Notes: a model not told the origin generated them from the letters alone. Shown: positions 10,195 to 20,738, numbered from the stretch's first letter. The stretch is DNA of 64,000 nucleotides from Ignatzschineria sp. F8392 (GCF_002252045.1 NZ_NEFF01000005.1:124001-188000), one strand, 5' to 3'. Numbers and translations: made by a program.

Positions 10195-11559
10195 ATGACT
10201 CAGATTTGGACACCCTCTAGCTGGAGAAACTTCCCTGCGGCACAGATGCCTAACTACAAAGATAAAGCAGCCCTTAAAGCGGTTGAGGATCGTTTACGTA
10301 AATCGCCTCCTCTTGTATTTGCCGGCGAAGCTCGCTCTCTTAAGTCCCATCTAGCACAAGCTGTTGATGGAAAGGCGTTTCTTCTCCAAGGGGGAGATTG
10401 TGCCGAGAGCTTTGCAGATTTTAGTTCTGATAATATTCGTGATACCTTCCGCGTCCTTCTACAGATGGCAGTCACCTTAACATTTGCCGCAAGTAGCCCT
10501 GTGATCAAAGTAGGTCGAATTGCCGGACAATTTGCAAAACCTCGCTCATCAGATACCGAGACAATTGATGGTGTGACCCTTCCTAGCTATCGAGGTGACA
10601 TTGTCAATGGTATTGAATTTACTACTGAGGCGAGAGAACCCGATCCAGAGAGATTATGGAGAGCATATGCGCAATCAGGATTAACTCTCAACCTGCTCCG
10701 TGCCTTTGCAAAGGGGGGCTATGCCGACCTTCACCGCGTTCAACGCTGGACAATGAGCTTTGTTGATAAATCACCTCAAGCAGAGCGTTATATCGATCTG
10801 GCAACACGTATCCAAGATGCATTGAAGTTTATGCAAGCTTGTGGTGTCGACCCTAATAATGCCATTATTCGTGAGACAGAATACTTCACATCTCATGAGA
10901 TGCTTCTCCTAGGTTATGAAGAGGCAATGACGCGAACAGACTCTACTACCGGAGATTGGTATAACACCTCTGCACATATGGTCTGGATTGGGGAGAGAAC
11001 TCGTCAACTCGATGGCGCGCATATCGAATATGCCCGTGGCATTGCAAACCCAATTGGGGTCAAAGTGAGTCAAAAAATGAGCGATGAAGAACTTATTCGT
11101 CTTATTGATGCCCTTAACCCGCAAAATGAACCAGGACGCTTAACCTTAATCACTCGTATGGGCGCCGATAATATTTTAGAGCACCTCCCCAGACTTCTCC
11201 GCGTTGTAAAACGAGAAGGGAGAAATGTTGTTTGGAGCTGTGACCCAATGCATGGTAATACCATTACTGAAAATCGCTATAAAACACGTCCCTTTGATCA
11301 AATTCTTGCTGAAGTTGTCAATTTCTTCGATGCCCATAATGCCGAAGGAACTTATGCCGGTGGCGTCCACTTTGAAATGACAGGTACCGATGTCACAGAA
11401 TGTTTAGGGGGTGGGCAAAATATCACCTCTAAAGATCTCGAAGATCGCTACCATACACACTGTGACCCTCGATTAAATGCACAACAGAGCCTAGAACTCG
11501 CCTTCCAAATCTCATCGAAATTAAAAGAGCATCGCGAAAAGATTCCTGCTCGCGTATAA
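10195..11559 (+). CDS. Class II (plant-type) DAHP synthase
   Basis: Condenses phosphoenolpyruvate and erythrose 4-phosphate to DAHP, entry to the shikimate pathway. 454 aa. It belongs to class II (AroA-II), not the enterobacterial AroF/G/H class I: signatures are [13 protein letters not shown] (about 61-73), [24 protein letters not shown] with metal ligands (about 348-357), and [18 protein letters not shown]. The N-terminus starts at [15 protein letters not shown], typical of the family. The ATG follows an AGAGAGGATTATAGG purine stretch. It stands alone, remote from the aroK-aroB genes at 55-57 kb. Allosteric control of class II enzymes varies and cannot be read from the sequence here. Confidence 0.95.
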   Translation: MTQIWTPSSWRNFPAAQMPNYKDKAALKAVEDRLRKSPPLVFAGEARSLKSHLAQAVDGKAFLLQGGDCAESFADFSSDNIRDTFRVLLQMAVTLTFAASSPVIKVGRIAGQFAKPRSSDTETIDGVTLPSYRGDIVNGIEFTTEAREPDPERLWRAYAQSGLTLNLLRAFAKGGYADLHRVQRWTMSFVDKSPQAERYIDLATRIQDALKFMQACGVDPNNAIIRETEYFTSHEMLLLGYEEAMTRTDSTTGDWYNTSAHMVWIGERTRQLDGAHIEYARGIANPIGVKVSQKMSDEELIRLIDALNPQNEPGRLTLITRMGADNILEHLPRLLRVVKREGRNVVWSCDPMHGNTITENRYKTRPFDQILAEVVNFFDAHNAEGTYAGGVHFEMTGTDVTECLGGGQNITSKDLEDRYHTHCDPRLNAQQSLELAFQISSKLKEHREKIPARV

Positions 11560-11626
11560 TAGTTTAGCTTACTATTGCCCTAATATATGCTATTTTATAG
11601 GGCATATCGAATTTCTTAGGAGTATT

Positions 11627-12589
11627 GTGTTGAATACGAATTACCTCGATTTTGAAGCCCCTATTTATGAGCTTCAAACTAAAATAAATGAGCTCCAAAA
11701 TTGGGCTCAAGACGCAGATATTGATGTATCGGATAAAATTGAAGCCTTAGAAAAGAAGAAGAATGCGAAGTTAGAGCAGATCTTCTCTAAGCTTACTTCG
11801 TGGGAGATCACACAGCTCGCACGACATCCTTTACGTCCTTATACCCTAGATTACATCAATCTTATTTGTGAGGATTTCCAAGAACTCCATGGTGACCGCG
11901 CTTATGCAGATGATGCAGCAATCGTTGGCGGTTTAGCGAGAATTGAGGGCCGAACAGTCATGGTGATTGGTCATCAAAAGGGGCGCGATACCAAGGAGAA
12001 GATCAGACGCAACTTCGGTATGCCTCGCCCTGAGGGGTACCGTAAAGCACTTCGTCTCATGAAGCTTGCTGAGCGCTTTAATGTTCCCATCATCACCTTT
12101 ATCGATACACCTGGAGCATATCCTGGTATTGGAGCTGAAGAGCGTGGACAGAGTGAGGCAATTGCTCGTAACTTATTAGAGATGAGCAAATTACGCGTTC
12201 CTATCATCTGCACCGTAACAGGTGAAGGTGGTTCTGGCGGCGCATTAGCGATCGCTGTAGGTGACAAAGTGATGATGCTTCAATACTCTATCTACTCTGT
12301 TATTTCCCCTGAAGGCTGTGCTTCTATTCTCTGGAAAAGTGCAGAGAAAAATAAGGAAGCGGCTGAAGCGATGGGTGTAACAGCAGAGAAGAATCGAGAA
12401 GCAAAACTGATCGATGAAATTATTGAAGAGCCTCAAGGTGGAGCGCATCGCAACTATAAAGAGATGAGCGATAATATCAAAAAAGAGATTCTTGAAGCAT
12501 TAGATCAATTATCTCAACTCTCTGTAGAGGAATTACTTGCACAACGTTATGATAAGATCATGGCATATGGGCAGTATAAAGAGAAATAA
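11627..12589 (+). CDS. accA: Acetyl-CoA carboxylase carboxyltransferase subunit alpha
   Basis: Alpha half of the carboxyltransferase that makes malonyl-CoA for fatty-acid synthesis, with AccD. 320 aa, as in E. coli. The N-terminal helix [16 protein letters not shown] aligns with the family start, and the crotonase-fold core has [49 protein letters not shown] and [15 protein letters not shown]. The start is non-ATG: GTG at 11627 and TTG at 11630 are adjacent codons. AGGAG at 11618-11622 is 4 bases from GTG and 7 from TTG, so TTG has the better spacing. A 6-bp hairpin (GCCCTA/TAGGGC, 11578-11603) separates it from the DAHP synthase gene. Confidence 0.97.
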   Translation: MLNTNYLDFEAPIYELQTKINELQNWAQDADIDVSDKIEALEKKKNAKLEQIFSKLTSWEITQLARHPLRPYTLDYINLICEDFQELHGDRAYADDAAIVGGLARIEGRTVMVIGHQKGRDTKEKIRRNFGMPRPEGYRKALRLMKLAERFNVPIITFIDTPGAYPGIGAEERGQSEAIARNLLEMSKLRVPIICTVTGEGGSGGALAIAVGDKVMMLQYSIYSVISPEGCASILWKSAEKNKEAAEAMGVTAEKNREAKLIDEIIEEPQGGAHRNYKEMSDNIKKEILEALDQLSQLSVEELLAQRYDKIMAYGQYKEK

Positions 12590-12611
12590 ACCTATAAAAT
12601 AGCAGATAAGA

Positions 12612-12645
12612 GACGATTTTATGAAAAATAAAATCGTCTTTTCTT
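12612..12645 (+). terminator. Rho-independent terminator after accA
   Basis: Perfect 10-bp stem GACGATTTTA / TAAAATCGTC (12612-12621 and 12629-12638), 7-base loop, then TTTTCTT. It lies 23 bases past the accA stop. Confidence 0.9.
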
Positions 12646-12756
12646 ATGGGGAAAATTAAACCCCACAGCCCATCATGACTATCAGTCATAACTGACCAAA
12701 CATAACGATAATAATTTCAAAAAAGATCAAGAGAATACCAATCTGGAGGGAGATTT

Positions 12757-13659
12757 ATGGAAAAAATTAGAACTCTTTTAGAGAAAATTAGTAAGAGTAT
12801 TGATCGTTTAGAACCACTCTTTCCACCTGATCATACAGCCATCAACTTTGCAGAAAATGTTGCATTTCGCTGGGCAAAAAAGAGCTACTCACCTTTTGGA
12901 CAGCTTCTCCCCATTAAAAACCCGGCAACCATCTCTTTTGAGCAACTTGTTGGAATTGAGAAACAGATTACAACTATCCGTCAAAATACCGAACAGTTTT
13001 TAGCGCAATTACCGGCAAATAACCTACTCTTAACTGGCGCGCGCGGAACTGGAAAATCCTCCCTAATCAAAGCAACCTTAGCCTCTTATCACAGAGATGG
13101 ATTAAAGATGGTTGAAATTGATAGTCAAGATCTTGAGGATCTTCCTGAACTTCTTTCACTATTAAAAGAACTCCCCTACCCTTTCATTATCTTCTGCGAT
13201 GATCTCTCCTTTGAGTCTGGCGATCCCGCTTATAAACCGCTAAAAGCGATGTTAGATGGCTCCCTCTCGAGCCCGGCAAAAAACATTCTTCTCTACGCCA
13301 CCTCTAATCGACGCCATCTATTACCTGAATCGATGCAAGATAATCTTAATCAATATGAAGCGCAGGAGATTCACCCACAAGAGGCGATCGAAGAGAAGAT
13401 CTCACTCTCAGAAAGATTTGGATTATGGGTCTCTTTCTATCCACCTTCACAGAGAGAGTATCTCGCGATAGTGAAAAGTTGGCTCTATCAATTAGCCCCC
13501 GATCTCCCTTATAATGAGGATGTTGAACGAAAAGCGTTGCAATTTACTCAGAGCCGAGGCTCCCGCAGTGGTCGTATCGCCTATCAATTTGCAAAAGATT
13601 TTGTCGGTAGCTCGCAATTAGCCGCTTTGCAGAAAGCAAAAGAAGTAGTTAACCGCTAA
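12757..13659 (+). CDS. DUF815 family AAA ATPase
   Basis: ATP-binding protein of 300 aa, family DUF815, function unknown. Walker A is LLTGARGTGKSSL (about residues 88-100) and Walker B is FIIFCDDLSFE (about 144-154). A sensor-like ATSNRRHLLPE (about 181-191) is typical of the family, and the C-terminal lid contains GLWVSFYPPSQREYLAIVKSWL. The ribosome site GGAGGGAG lies close before the ATG. The gene is flanked by terminators or long spacers, so it is probably its own transcript. DUF815 proteins are often grouped with AAA chaperone-like ATPases, but no substrate is established, so nothing more specific is claimed. Confidence 0.9.
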   Translation: MEKIRTLLEKISKSIDRLEPLFPPDHTAINFAENVAFRWAKKSYSPFGQLLPIKNPATISFEQLVGIEKQITTIRQNTEQFLAQLPANNLLLTGARGTGKSSLIKATLASYHRDGLKMVEIDSQDLEDLPELLSLLKELPYPFIIFCDDLSFESGDPAYKPLKAMLDGSLSSPAKNILLYATSNRRHLLPESMQDNLNQYEAQEIHPQEAIEEKISLSERFGLWVSFYPPSQREYLAIVKSWLYQLAPDLPYNEDVERKALQFTQSRGSRSGRIAYQFAKDFVGSSQLAALQKAKEVVNR

Positions 13660-13811
13660 AAAGAGAAAAATATGATGGAAGTACTCATAAAACTACTGAT
13701 ATAAACCAATAACAACGTTAATCAAAACGGTATAATGATCAAAAAATGATAGACTGAGAGTCCTATCTCAACCTCTATCTCATTAATATTTAGCAAAATA
13801 AGGAATAAACA

Positions 13812-14831
13812 ATGTCGACCTACATGGCTAAAGAGATTTTAGATATCCCCAATGTTATCGAGCATCAAAATGAAGCAAATGCTTCTACATTGATCGCACT
13901 TGCGGAGTATCTCAAGAAAAAGCAACCTAATCAGATTATTACATTAGGTCGAGGGAGCTCCTACAATGCATCTATTTATGGGAAGTATCTCTTTGAAACA
14001 GGATTAGGGGTTCCCGTCTCTGTTGCTGCGCCCTCCTTAGCTACTGTCTATCAACGCGCACTCAAAACTGATAATGCCATTTTGATTGTCACATCTCAAT
14101 CTGGTAAAAGTCCAGACCTTATCACTTTTGCAAAGATGATGCGCGCACAAGGGACTAAGGTCATCGGTATTATCAATGATGAAGAATCCCCACTTGCTAA
14201 AGAGTGTGATTTTCTCTTTGGTATTAAAGCCGGGGAAGAAAAGAGTGTTGCCGCAACTAAAAGCTTTGTCGGAAGCCTCTCAATCTATGCCGCTATTTTT
14301 GCTGCATGGAGCGAAGATGGTGCTTTAGCAGATGCCCTTCTTAACCTCCCATTAGCCTTGGAAGAGGCTGTTAATAGTGAGTGGCCAACATTGATTGATC
14401 ATCTCTCTCATGCAAAAGATCTCTTCATTATCGGTCGTGGCGTAGGTCTCAGTGCTGCGGTAGAGGCTGCACTAAAATTGAAGGAGACCTGCCAAATTCA
14501 TGCTGAAGGAATCTCAGCATCAGAAATTTTCCACGGATCAGTATCATTAATTACCCCACAATATCCCGTCATTAGCTTTATTGGCTCGGATCAATCTCGA
14601 GCATCCTGCTTAGAGATTAATAAAAAGTTAGAAGGTTATGGAGCACAAGTCTTCTCTGTTGCATCAAAAGCGGGAGATGAATATACCTTAGCCGTTCCAG
14701 AGGTTCACCCTCTTCTTCAACCATTAGTTCAGATTACCGCATACTACCGGGTGATCGAGAAGCTCTCTAAACATCGTGGCCTAGATCCTGATCTACCCCC
14801 TAATCTTAAAAAAGTGACTGAGACGCTATAA
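13812..14831 (+). CDS. Double-SIS sugar-phosphate isomerase/deaminase (NagB-II-like)
   Basis: 339 aa with two SIS domains, like the isomerase half of GlmS but without the glutaminase domain. Such stand-alone proteins include the NagB-II glucosamine-6-phosphate deaminases and AgaS. First SIS: LGRGSSYNASIYGKYLFE (about 43-60) and VTSQSGKSPD (phosphate loop). Second: IIGRGVGLSAAVEAALKLKETC and AEGISASEIFHG. The C-terminal PNLKKVTETL matches the GlmS ending (LAKSVTVE). nagA follows on the same strand, so it most likely converts GlcN-6-P to Fru-6-P plus ammonia in GlcNAc catabolism. AAGGAATAAACA precedes the ATG. An AgaS role in galactosamine use is the main alternative. Confidence 0.85.
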   Translation: MSTYMAKEILDIPNVIEHQNEANASTLIALAEYLKKKQPNQIITLGRGSSYNASIYGKYLFETGLGVPVSVAAPSLATVYQRALKTDNAILIVTSQSGKSPDLITFAKMMRAQGTKVIGIINDEESPLAKECDFLFGIKAGEEKSVAATKSFVGSLSIYAAIFAAWSEDGALADALLNLPLALEEAVNSEWPTLIDHLSHAKDLFIIGRGVGLSAAVEAALKLKETCQIHAEGISASEIFHGSVSLITPQYPVISFIGSDQSRASCLEINKKLEGYGAQVFSVASKAGDEYTLAVPEVHPLLQPLVQITAYYRVIEKLSKHRGLDPDLPPNLKKVTETL

Positions 14832-14839
14832 GCTACTGC

Positions 14840-14905
14840 CTCAAAGAGTGTCATTCTAGCGAGATGCGTTACCTCTCTTAAGACACTCTTTGATCTCTCT
14901 TTCAC
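14840..14905 (+). terminator. Long-stem terminator between the SIS gene and nagA
   Basis: TCAAAGAGTGTC (14841-14852) pairs with GACACTCTTTGA (14882-14893); the 29-base loop can fold further, and TCTCTCTTTC follows. It lies 10 bases after the SIS gene stop. With the 337-base gap (14832-15168) it suggests nagA has its own promoter. The rest of the gap is AT-rich, with 11-base near-repeats (AATATCAG) at about 15131-15160. Confidence 0.7.
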
Positions 14906-15168
14906 CTCCTTCTAAGATCTTATTTTGTAAAATTAAGAGCTTATAAAGTGAAAAAGAGATACAAGCAAGAGATATAGTAGGAGATGCAATAAAATGATAA
15001 AAAATTTAAATAGTTGCTTCTCTTCTTCATTAAAAAAATAGGATTGTCACTGACGCTCAACAGGACTAGGATACTTTCAGTCTCTATTTCCTAAAGAAAA
15101 TACCTTCTGTTTAATACATAATACCGGCACAATATCAGCCTAATATCAGTCCAGTGTCATAATAAATC

Positions 15169-16359
15169 ATGAATCAAAATATCGCTCTTGTTGCTCCCAC
15201 AATCTTTGATGGCATGCAACTACTCAAAGAGTCAGCCATCTTATTAAAAAATGATCTTATTGAAGCGATCATTCCTCTCCAAAATATTCCCTCCTCCTAC
15301 TCTATAAAAGAGTATCGCGGTACATTACTCCCAGGATTTATCGATCTACAGGTTAATGGTGGTGGAGGAATACTCTTTAATGATGCCCCTAACCTTCTCG
15401 GCATATCCCAAATTTTAAAAGCACATCGAGCAAGAGGAACAGCGGCACTTCTTCCCACGCTCATTACTGCTACAGATGAGGTGATCAAAAGAGGATTGGA
15501 GGCCGTTTCAGAGGGGATGGAGAAAAAGCTTCCAGGGTTACTTGGGATCCATATTGAGGGACCGATGATCAATCCTGAACGTAAAGGGATCCATAAAGCA
15601 GATAATATCCGACTTCTGAGTGATGAGATGATCGATCTGATCGCCTCTTATACAGAAATCCCTCGCCTCATAACCCTAGCCCCTGAAATGGTGCCGCTCC
15701 TCATTATTGAAAAGCTTACTCAATCAGGTGCAATTATCTTTGCCGGACATACCGAATGCCCTCCTGATCTCCTTCATAGAGCTATAGCGGCCGGCGTTAA
15801 AGGATTTACCCATCTCTATAATGCGATGCCACAAATGAGCTCCCGCAATCCGGCAACGACAGGTTATGCCATTCAATCGAAAGAGAGTTACGTTTCTATT
15901 ATCAATGATACTTTTCATGTTGATCCTTTAATGGTGAAGCTGGCTTATCAAAGTAAGCCTAAAGGAAAACTCTTTATTGTCAGTGATGCCATGAGTTCTA
16001 TCGGCAGTGATCAAAAATCATTTTACTTAGATGATCAGCAAATTTATGTCGATCAAGGGCGCTTAACAAATAATCAAGGAACGCTTGCCGGTGCCCATAT
16101 CGATATGGCTTGCTCTATTCTCAATGCAATCGATCTTCTCGATATCCCTCTAGAAGAAGCACTCGCTTTGGGGACATCGATCCCGGCAACTCTCATTTAT
16201 CAGAAAGAGCAGAAAGAGCAGAAAAGCTCTAGAAATTACGGTTTTCTCCAAAAAGGGGCGCCTGCCTATATCAATCTATTAAAAGAGGGAGTGATTACTC
16301 CCCTTAATTTCGAATCATGCCCCTCTGCTCAAGCAAACTCAGACTTTGAGATAGGATAA
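15169..16359 (+). CDS. nagA: N-acetylglucosamine-6-phosphate deacetylase
   Basis: Removes acetate from GlcNAc-6-P in aminosugar catabolism and cell-wall recycling. 396 aa amidohydrolase barrel: LLPGFIDLQVNGGGG (about 46-60), metal-ligand glutamate in GIHIEGPMINPERKGIHK (about 127-144), FAGHTECPPD (about 191-200), FTHLYNAMPQMSSRNPA (about 214-230) and catalytic aspartate in VSDAMSSIG (about 280-288). It sits downstream of the SIS deaminase, and together they supply the two steps from GlcNAc-6-P to Fru-6-P. There is no clear Shine-Dalgarno before the ATG (AATAAATC), so translation may be weak. The C-terminal 30 residues are less conserved. No nagE/PTS or nagK gene is next to it in the window. 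Confidence 0.93.
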   Translation: MNQNIALVAPTIFDGMQLLKESAILLKNDLIEAIIPLQNIPSSYSIKEYRGTLLPGFIDLQVNGGGGILFNDAPNLLGISQILKAHRARGTAALLPTLITATDEVIKRGLEAVSEGMEKKLPGLLGIHIEGPMINPERKGIHKADNIRLLSDEMIDLIASYTEIPRLITLAPEMVPLLIIEKLTQSGAIIFAGHTECPPDLLHRAIAAGVKGFTHLYNAMPQMSSRNPATTGYAIQSKESYVSIINDTFHVDPLMVKLAYQSKPKGKLFIVSDAMSSIGSDQKSFYLDDQQIYVDQGRLTNNQGTLAGAHIDMACSILNAIDLLDIPLEEALALGTSIPATLIYQKEQKEQKSSRNYGFLQKGAPAYINLLKEGVITPLNFESCPSAQANSDFEIG

Positions 16360-16390
16360 TAGAGTGATCTATATTAAAGTGGTAGAGAGC

Positions 16391-16445
16391 AAAAAAGGAG
16401 ATGATTTTCTCATTAGCTGAGTCATCAGCTCCTTCATCAATCTCC
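16391..16445 (-). terminator. Hairpin with a T-run only on the minus strand
   Basis: GGAGAT (16397-16402) pairs with ATCTCC (16440-16445) around an inner AGCTGA-gtca-TCAGCT stem. Six A bases precede it on the plus strand, so a minus-strand transcript would end in UUUUUU. It lies between plus-strand nagA and the AEC transporter, where no minus gene is seen; it may still act weakly for nagA as a hairpin. Confidence 0.5.
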
Positions 16446-16530
16446 TCATTGCGCTCGCCCCTACCGGATTAAAAATACTCACTCTCTTTCTCTTCTTGCT
16501 CTAAAACACCTTAGTGCAAAAGAGGGTATA

Positions 16531-17451
16531 TTGGATGGATCAGCCTTTATGAATGGAATTATCTTAATATTGACATGCCTTGTAATAGGTAAACTTGTCA
16601 CACGTACAATCAGCTGCAAAAGCGAATTTATCTACTCTCTCAATCGTGTTGCGATCACAGTTGCACTGCCGGCGTTAATACTCGATAAAGTTCATTCACA
16701 AACCTTCTCTTTAGATGCCCTCTTCCCTCTTCTCTCGCCCTGGGTGCTTTTCTTAGTAACAATCATCCTCATCTATATCATCAAAATATTTATTCCGATG
16801 TCTCGCATCACTACCGGGACACTCATTTTACTTGCAGGAACTGCAAATACCTCATTTGTCGGTGTCCCCTTGATACAGGCAATGATGGGAACAGAAGAGT
16901 ATCTTGGAATCGCATTGTGGGTTGATCAATCAAACTTTATTCTTCTCTTTACACTCGGTGCTTTTATCGCTGACTTCTATAGTGGTGAAAAGATCTCTAT
17001 TCGTAAAAACTTACATGCTTTAATTAAATATCCTCCAATTATTGCTCTGATCTTTGCCTTCCTCCTCAAACCCTTTGCCTACCCAGCCTTTATAACTTTC
17101 ACTTTAGAGTCTCTCAGTAGCCTCATTACCCCGCTGACCATGATCTCTGTTGGAGCAAACTTAACGATACCTCGTAATAGAAAACTCATCGGTTATCTAA
17201 CGATCGGTCTTACTATTAAACTCATTATCCTACCACTCTTTATTCTTGCCACCCTTCTCTTTATCTATGCATCCTCTAATATCTACATCAATCAGATTGT
17301 CTTGATGCAAGCGGGCATGGCACCGATGGTGATTGCTGTTATTATTGCGCTTGAGCGCGGACTCGATGGAGAACTCGCCTCCATTATGACCGCTATCGGT
17401 ATCCCCATCTCATTTTTAACAGTCCCACTCTTCTACTATCTCGTCATCTAA
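16531..17451 (+). CDS. AEC (auxin efflux carrier) family transporter
   Basis: Inner-membrane transporter of up to 306 aa with about ten hydrophobic segments, in two halves as in the AEC/bile-acid fold. Family landmarks: VALPALILDKVHSQ after TM2, LAGTANTSFVGVPLIQAMMG (split-helix region, about 95-114), LITPLTMISVGANL (about 205-218) and LMQAGMAPMVIAVIIALERG near the C-terminus. Substrates in the family are weak organic acids such as malate or malonate, and none can be assigned here. The start is uncertain: the frame opens with TTG at 16531 (AGAGGG 4 bases upstream), and the first in-frame ATG is 16549, which gives a more usual short N-terminus. The neighbours give no functional clue. Confidence 0.88.
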   Translation: MDGSAFMNGIILILTCLVIGKLVTRTISCKSEFIYSLNRVAITVALPALILDKVHSQTFSLDALFPLLSPWVLFLVTIILIYIIKIFIPMSRITTGTLILLAGTANTSFVGVPLIQAMMGTEEYLGIALWVDQSNFILLFTLGAFIADFYSGEKISIRKNLHALIKYPPIIALIFAFLLKPFAYPAFITFTLESLSSLITPLTMISVGANLTIPRNRKLIGYLTIGLTIKLIILPLFILATLLFIYASSNIYINQIVLMQAGMAPMVIAVIIALERGLDGELASIMTAIGIPISFLTVPLFYYLVI

Positions 17452-17471
17452 TATCTCAATAATAAACTGAT

Positions 17472-17508
17472 CAAAAAACCCCAAGGTTCAATAAAAAAAC
17501 CTTGGGGT
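17472..17508 (-). terminator. Rho-independent terminator after ttcA
   Basis: ACCCCAAGGTT (17478-17488) and AACCTTGGGGT (17498-17508) form an 11-bp stem. Read on the minus strand it ends in TTTTTTGATC, so it serves ttcA. It may also act as a weaker bidirectional stop for the plus-strand AEC gene. Confidence 0.88.
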
Positions 17509-17528
17509 GTAATTCGAGACAGAAATTT

Positions 17529-18416
17529 TTAAGATTTCACATATTCACTATTTGTTGAAAATGCTTCAAAATCGAAGAGGTCGCTGTCACATAGCTGGGA
17601 AAGACGAATATTCTTTGTTGCTCTAAAAATATTATCGATTCTTCCGGGTGACTCTCGCTCCCATTGCTGCAATAGCTTCTTCACCTCTTGTCGCTGTAGC
17701 CCCTCTTGAGAGCCACATAGATTACAAGGAATAATTGGAAACTCACGTAATTGAGCATAAGCGGCAATATCTGCTTCACTACAGTAACTGAGAGGGCGAA
17801 TAACAATATTATCAGCATCATCACTCCGCAACTTTGGTGGCATCGCTTTCATTGTTCCCCCAAAAAACATATTCATAAAGAGAGTCTCAACAATATCGTC
17901 ACGATGATGTCCTAAAGCAATCTTATTATAGCCATGCTCTTTAGCAAATGAGTAGAGAGAACCTCGACGTAACCGAGAACAGAGGCTACACATCGTCTTA
18001 CCGGGTGCAATTTTCTCTGTCACAATTGAATAGGTATCTTGTTCAAGAATATGATATGGCACACCAATACTCTCTAGATATTGAGGAAGTATCTCTTCAG
18101 GAAAACCGGGTTGTTTTTGATCAAGATTAACCGCTAAAATCTCAAATGAGATCGGCGCATGTCTCTGCAGAATCATAAGAAGATCTAACAGCGTGTAAGA
18201 ATCCTTCCCACCCGAGAGACAAACCATGATACGATCCCCTTCCTCAATCATCTTATAATCCATCACAGCTCTTCCTACCTGATGACGCAGACGTTTTTGC
18301 AATTGAGAAAATGAGAGTTTTTCAGCTTGTTTAGCTTCTGAATGTTGTTGTACTACCGGAGGCTCTTTTGATACTAACTCTGTAATAATCCCAATATTTT
18401 TAAACTGCTGACTCAT
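17529..18416 (-). CDS. ttcA: tRNA-cytidine(32) 2-sulfurtransferase TtcA
   Basis: Thiolates C32 of certain tRNAs. ATP-pyrophosphatase fold with an iron-sulfur cluster, cytoplasmic. 295 aa. The PP-loop is [16 protein letters not shown] (SGGKDS at about 68-73). Two CxxC pairs follow, CSLC (about 143-146) and CNLC (about 234-237), the cluster ligands of the TtcA group. [21 protein letters not shown] and the [11 protein letters not shown] region are typical. A 35-residue N-terminal extension precedes the conserved core. Upstream of the start are two near-identical 14-mers (18448-18475). It is monocistronic, bounded by its own terminator and by the ftsH terminator. Confidence 0.96.
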   Translation of the reverse strand: MSQQFKNIGIITELVSKEPPVVQQHSEAKQAEKLSFSQLQKRLRHQVGRAVMDYKMIEEGDRIMVCLSGGKDSYTLLDLLMILQRHAPISFEILAVNLDQKQPGFPEEILPQYLESIGVPYHILEQDTYSIVTEKIAPGKTMCSLCSRLRRGSLYSFAKEHGYNKIALGHHRDDIVETLFMNMFFGGTMKAMPPKLRSDDADNIVIRPLSYCSEADIAAYAQLREFPIIPCNLCGSQEGLQRQEVKKLLQQWERESPGRIDNIFRATKNIRLSQLCDSDLFDFEAFSTNSEYVKS

Positions 18417-18447
18417 CGCTTTCCACTACCCCATAACATGTTCAAGA

Positions 18448-18475
18448 TTAGATCCCAAATTTTAGACCCTAAATT
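18448..18475. repeat. Imperfect tandem 14-mer upstream of ttcA
   Basis: TTAGATCCCAAATT followed directly by TTAGACCCTAAATT (12 of 14 identical), about 32 bases before the ttcA start codon. Confidence 0.6.
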
Positions 18476-18552
18476 CAGATCTAATAAATAGATGCCTATT
18501 CTAAAGGAAAAGCGATCTAATGAAAATAGAGCAGTTACCAAAAGTATCAACC

Positions 18553-18586
18553 CAAAAAAGAGCTACCCTCTTTCGAGGATAGCTCT
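18553..18586 (-). terminator. Rho-independent terminator after ftsH
   Basis: 12-bp stem (18559-18570 with 18575-18586, one mismatch) with a 4-base loop. The minus-strand readout ends in TTTTTTGGG. It lies 38 bases beyond the ftsH stop. Confidence 0.88.
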
Positions 18587-18623
18587 CTTCAAATCTCCTT
18601 TAAACTTAAAGTCAGAGTGACTA

Positions 18624-20507
18624 TTAGGAGACAATGTCTACTTTAGGTGGTCCACTGATATCTAAGGAAGCCGGATCCTCATCATGCTTCTTATCTAAAC
18701 CACGAACAGGGCGTCCTTCCATGATATCTTCAACTTGATCAGCATCGATTGTCTCAATCTCTAACAACACTTCCGCCATCTTATGAAGTTTATCAATATC
18801 AGTCTCTAAGACTTCTACTGCTCGAGCATAGTTTCGATCAATAATCGCTCTGACCTCAAGATCAATTTGACGCGCTGTCTCATCAGAAACGCCGGATGCA
18901 TGACCTGAATGTCCTCCTAAGTAGGATTCATTTCCTTCAGAGTAAGAGATAAAGCCCATTTTTTCAGATAAGCCCCACTCTGTTACCATCTTTTTCGCAA
19001 GATTTGTAGCATGTTGAATATCACTTGCTGCCCCGGTTGTTACGGCATCATAACCAAAGATCAACTCTTCTGCTATGCGACCACCAAAGACCATTGCTAA
19101 TTTATTTTCTAACCACATTCTCGGAACACTTACATGATCACGCTCGGGAAGTGTCATTGTGACCCCTAAAGCTCGACCTCTTGGAATAATCGTTACTTTA
19201 TAGACAGGATCTGACTTTAAACGATAACCAATAATAGCATGCCCTGCTTCATGATAGGCAGTGAGCTTTTTATCATCATCAGTCATCTGCATCGAGCTTC
19301 TTGCTGCTCCCATCATGATCTTATCTTTTGCTTCTTCAAGATCATAAAGTGTAACTTGATCCTGATTTTTACGCGCAGCAAAGAGTGCCGCCTCATTGAC
19401 TAAGTTAGCAAGATCTGCTCCTGAGAAGCCTGGCGTACCGCGTGCAATCTGCTCAATATCCACATCACTACTTGCAGGAACATTACGAAGATGTACTTTA
19501 AGAATCGCTATACGACCCTTCACATCAGGAAGCGGGACAACAACTTGTCGATCGAAACGACCCGGACGTAATAACGCTGGGTCTAAAACATCAGGTCGGT
19601 TTGTTGCGGCAATAATGATAACCCCTTGGTTATCTGCAAATCCATCCATCTCAACAAGAAGCTGATTCAAGGTCTGCTCACGCTCATCATGTCCACCGCC
19701 CATTCCTGATCCACGATGACGACCAACCGCATCGATCTCATCAATAAAGATAATGCAGGGTGCATGTTTTTTTGCCTGCTCAAACATATCTCGAACACGC
19801 GAAGCTCCAACCCCTACAAACATCTCCATAAAGTCAGAACCGGAGATGGTAAAGAATGGTACTTTTGCCTCACCGGCAATCGCTTTTGCCAATAATGTTT
19901 TACCTGTACCTGGAGAGCCCACCATCAAAATACCACGGGGAATCTTTCCGCCCAATTTTTGGAATCGTCCTGGGTTTCTTAAGAAATCAACAATTTCACC
20001 CACTTCCTGTTTCGCCTCATCAGCACCCGCTACATCCGCAAAGGTCGTCTTAATCTGATCTTGCGTTAACATCTTCGCTTTCGACTTACCAAAACTCATC
20101 GGTCCACCTTTACCGCCACCACCCGATTGGCGCATCATAAAGAGGAAGAATCCTAAGAGTAGGAGTATCGGTAACAGATTCAAGAAGATTGAGAGAAACA
20201 ATCCTTGAGTTCTTAATGATTTACCTGTAAAGCGAACACCATGATCAATTAAACTCTGAATCAGAGGGCCATTATTTGTTTCAGGATTGTAGGTTGAAAA
20301 TCGAACGTTATCTGAGGTTACCCCTTCAATATTCGCGCTCGCAGGACCGCTCATGCTAACTTCTCGCACTTGTCCATTTTCTACCTGCTTTAAAAATTCT
20401 GAATAGGGGATTTCTCGCCCCCCACTGCCGCCAAAGCCTTGAAATAGCATAAATACAAAAATACCTATTCCAAGCCATAAAGCTATATCTCTTCCCTTGT
20501 ACTTCAA
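18624..20507 (-). CDS. ftsH: ATP-dependent zinc metalloprotease FtsH
   Basis: Membrane-anchored AAA protease that degrades misfolded membrane proteins and regulators such as LpxC in related bacteria. 627 aa: TM1 (about 7-25), periplasmic domain (about 30-100), TM2 (about 102-125), AAA module with Walker A GSPGTGKT (197-204), Walker B FIDEID (about 254-259) and second region of homology [19 protein letters not shown]. The Zn site is HEAGH (419-423) and the C-terminal domain ends in a short acidic tail. Walker A has Ser where E. coli FtsH has Pro (GPPGTGKT), probably tolerated. It is the distal partner of rlmE, in the conserved yhbY/rlmE/ftsH arrangement, though 286 bases separate them. Confidence 0.98.
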   Translation of the reverse strand: MKYKGRDIALWLGIGIFVFMLFQGFGGSGGREIPYSEFLKQVENGQVREVSMSGPASANIEGVTSDNVRFSTYNPETNNGPLIQSLIDHGVRFTGKSLRTQGLFLSIFLNLLPILLLLGFFLFMMRQSGGGGKGGPMSFGKSKAKMLTQDQIKTTFADVAGADEAKQEVGEIVDFLRNPGRFQKLGGKIPRGILMVGSPGTGKTLLAKAIAGEAKVPFFTISGSDFMEMFVGVGASRVRDMFEQAKKHAPCIIFIDEIDAVGRHRGSGMGGGHDEREQTLNQLLVEMDGFADNQGVIIIAATNRPDVLDPALLRPGRFDRQVVVPLPDVKGRIAILKVHLRNVPASSDVDIEQIARGTPGFSGADLANLVNEAALFAARKNQDQVTLYDLEEAKDKIMMGAARSSMQMTDDDKKLTAYHEAGHAIIGYRLKSDPVYKVTIIPRGRALGVTMTLPERDHVSVPRMWLENKLAMVFGGRIAEELIFGYDAVTTGAASDIQHATNLAKKMVTEWGLSEKMGFISYSEGNESYLGGHSGHASGVSDETARQIDLEVRAIIDRNYARAVEVLETDIDKLHKMAEVLLEIETIDADQVEDIMEGRPVRGLDKKHDEDPASLDISGPPKVDIVS

Positions 20508-20738
20508 AAGACTAACCTCGATTTTATAGTTGAAATCAATTGATAATATGTAAACAATTCTACTTTACTACGTCAGATTCGATGATTGCACTTAGATTTG
20601 CCTACTCATTTTTACCAAAAAGCAATATAGAAGTCTATCACGCTTTGAGAGTAATTCCTCATAATCTGAGGCCTTTTTTTCTCATTTCAAGCGACCTCTA
20701 AATGCTTTTTGAAATATCATTTACGATTAATAGCGAGA

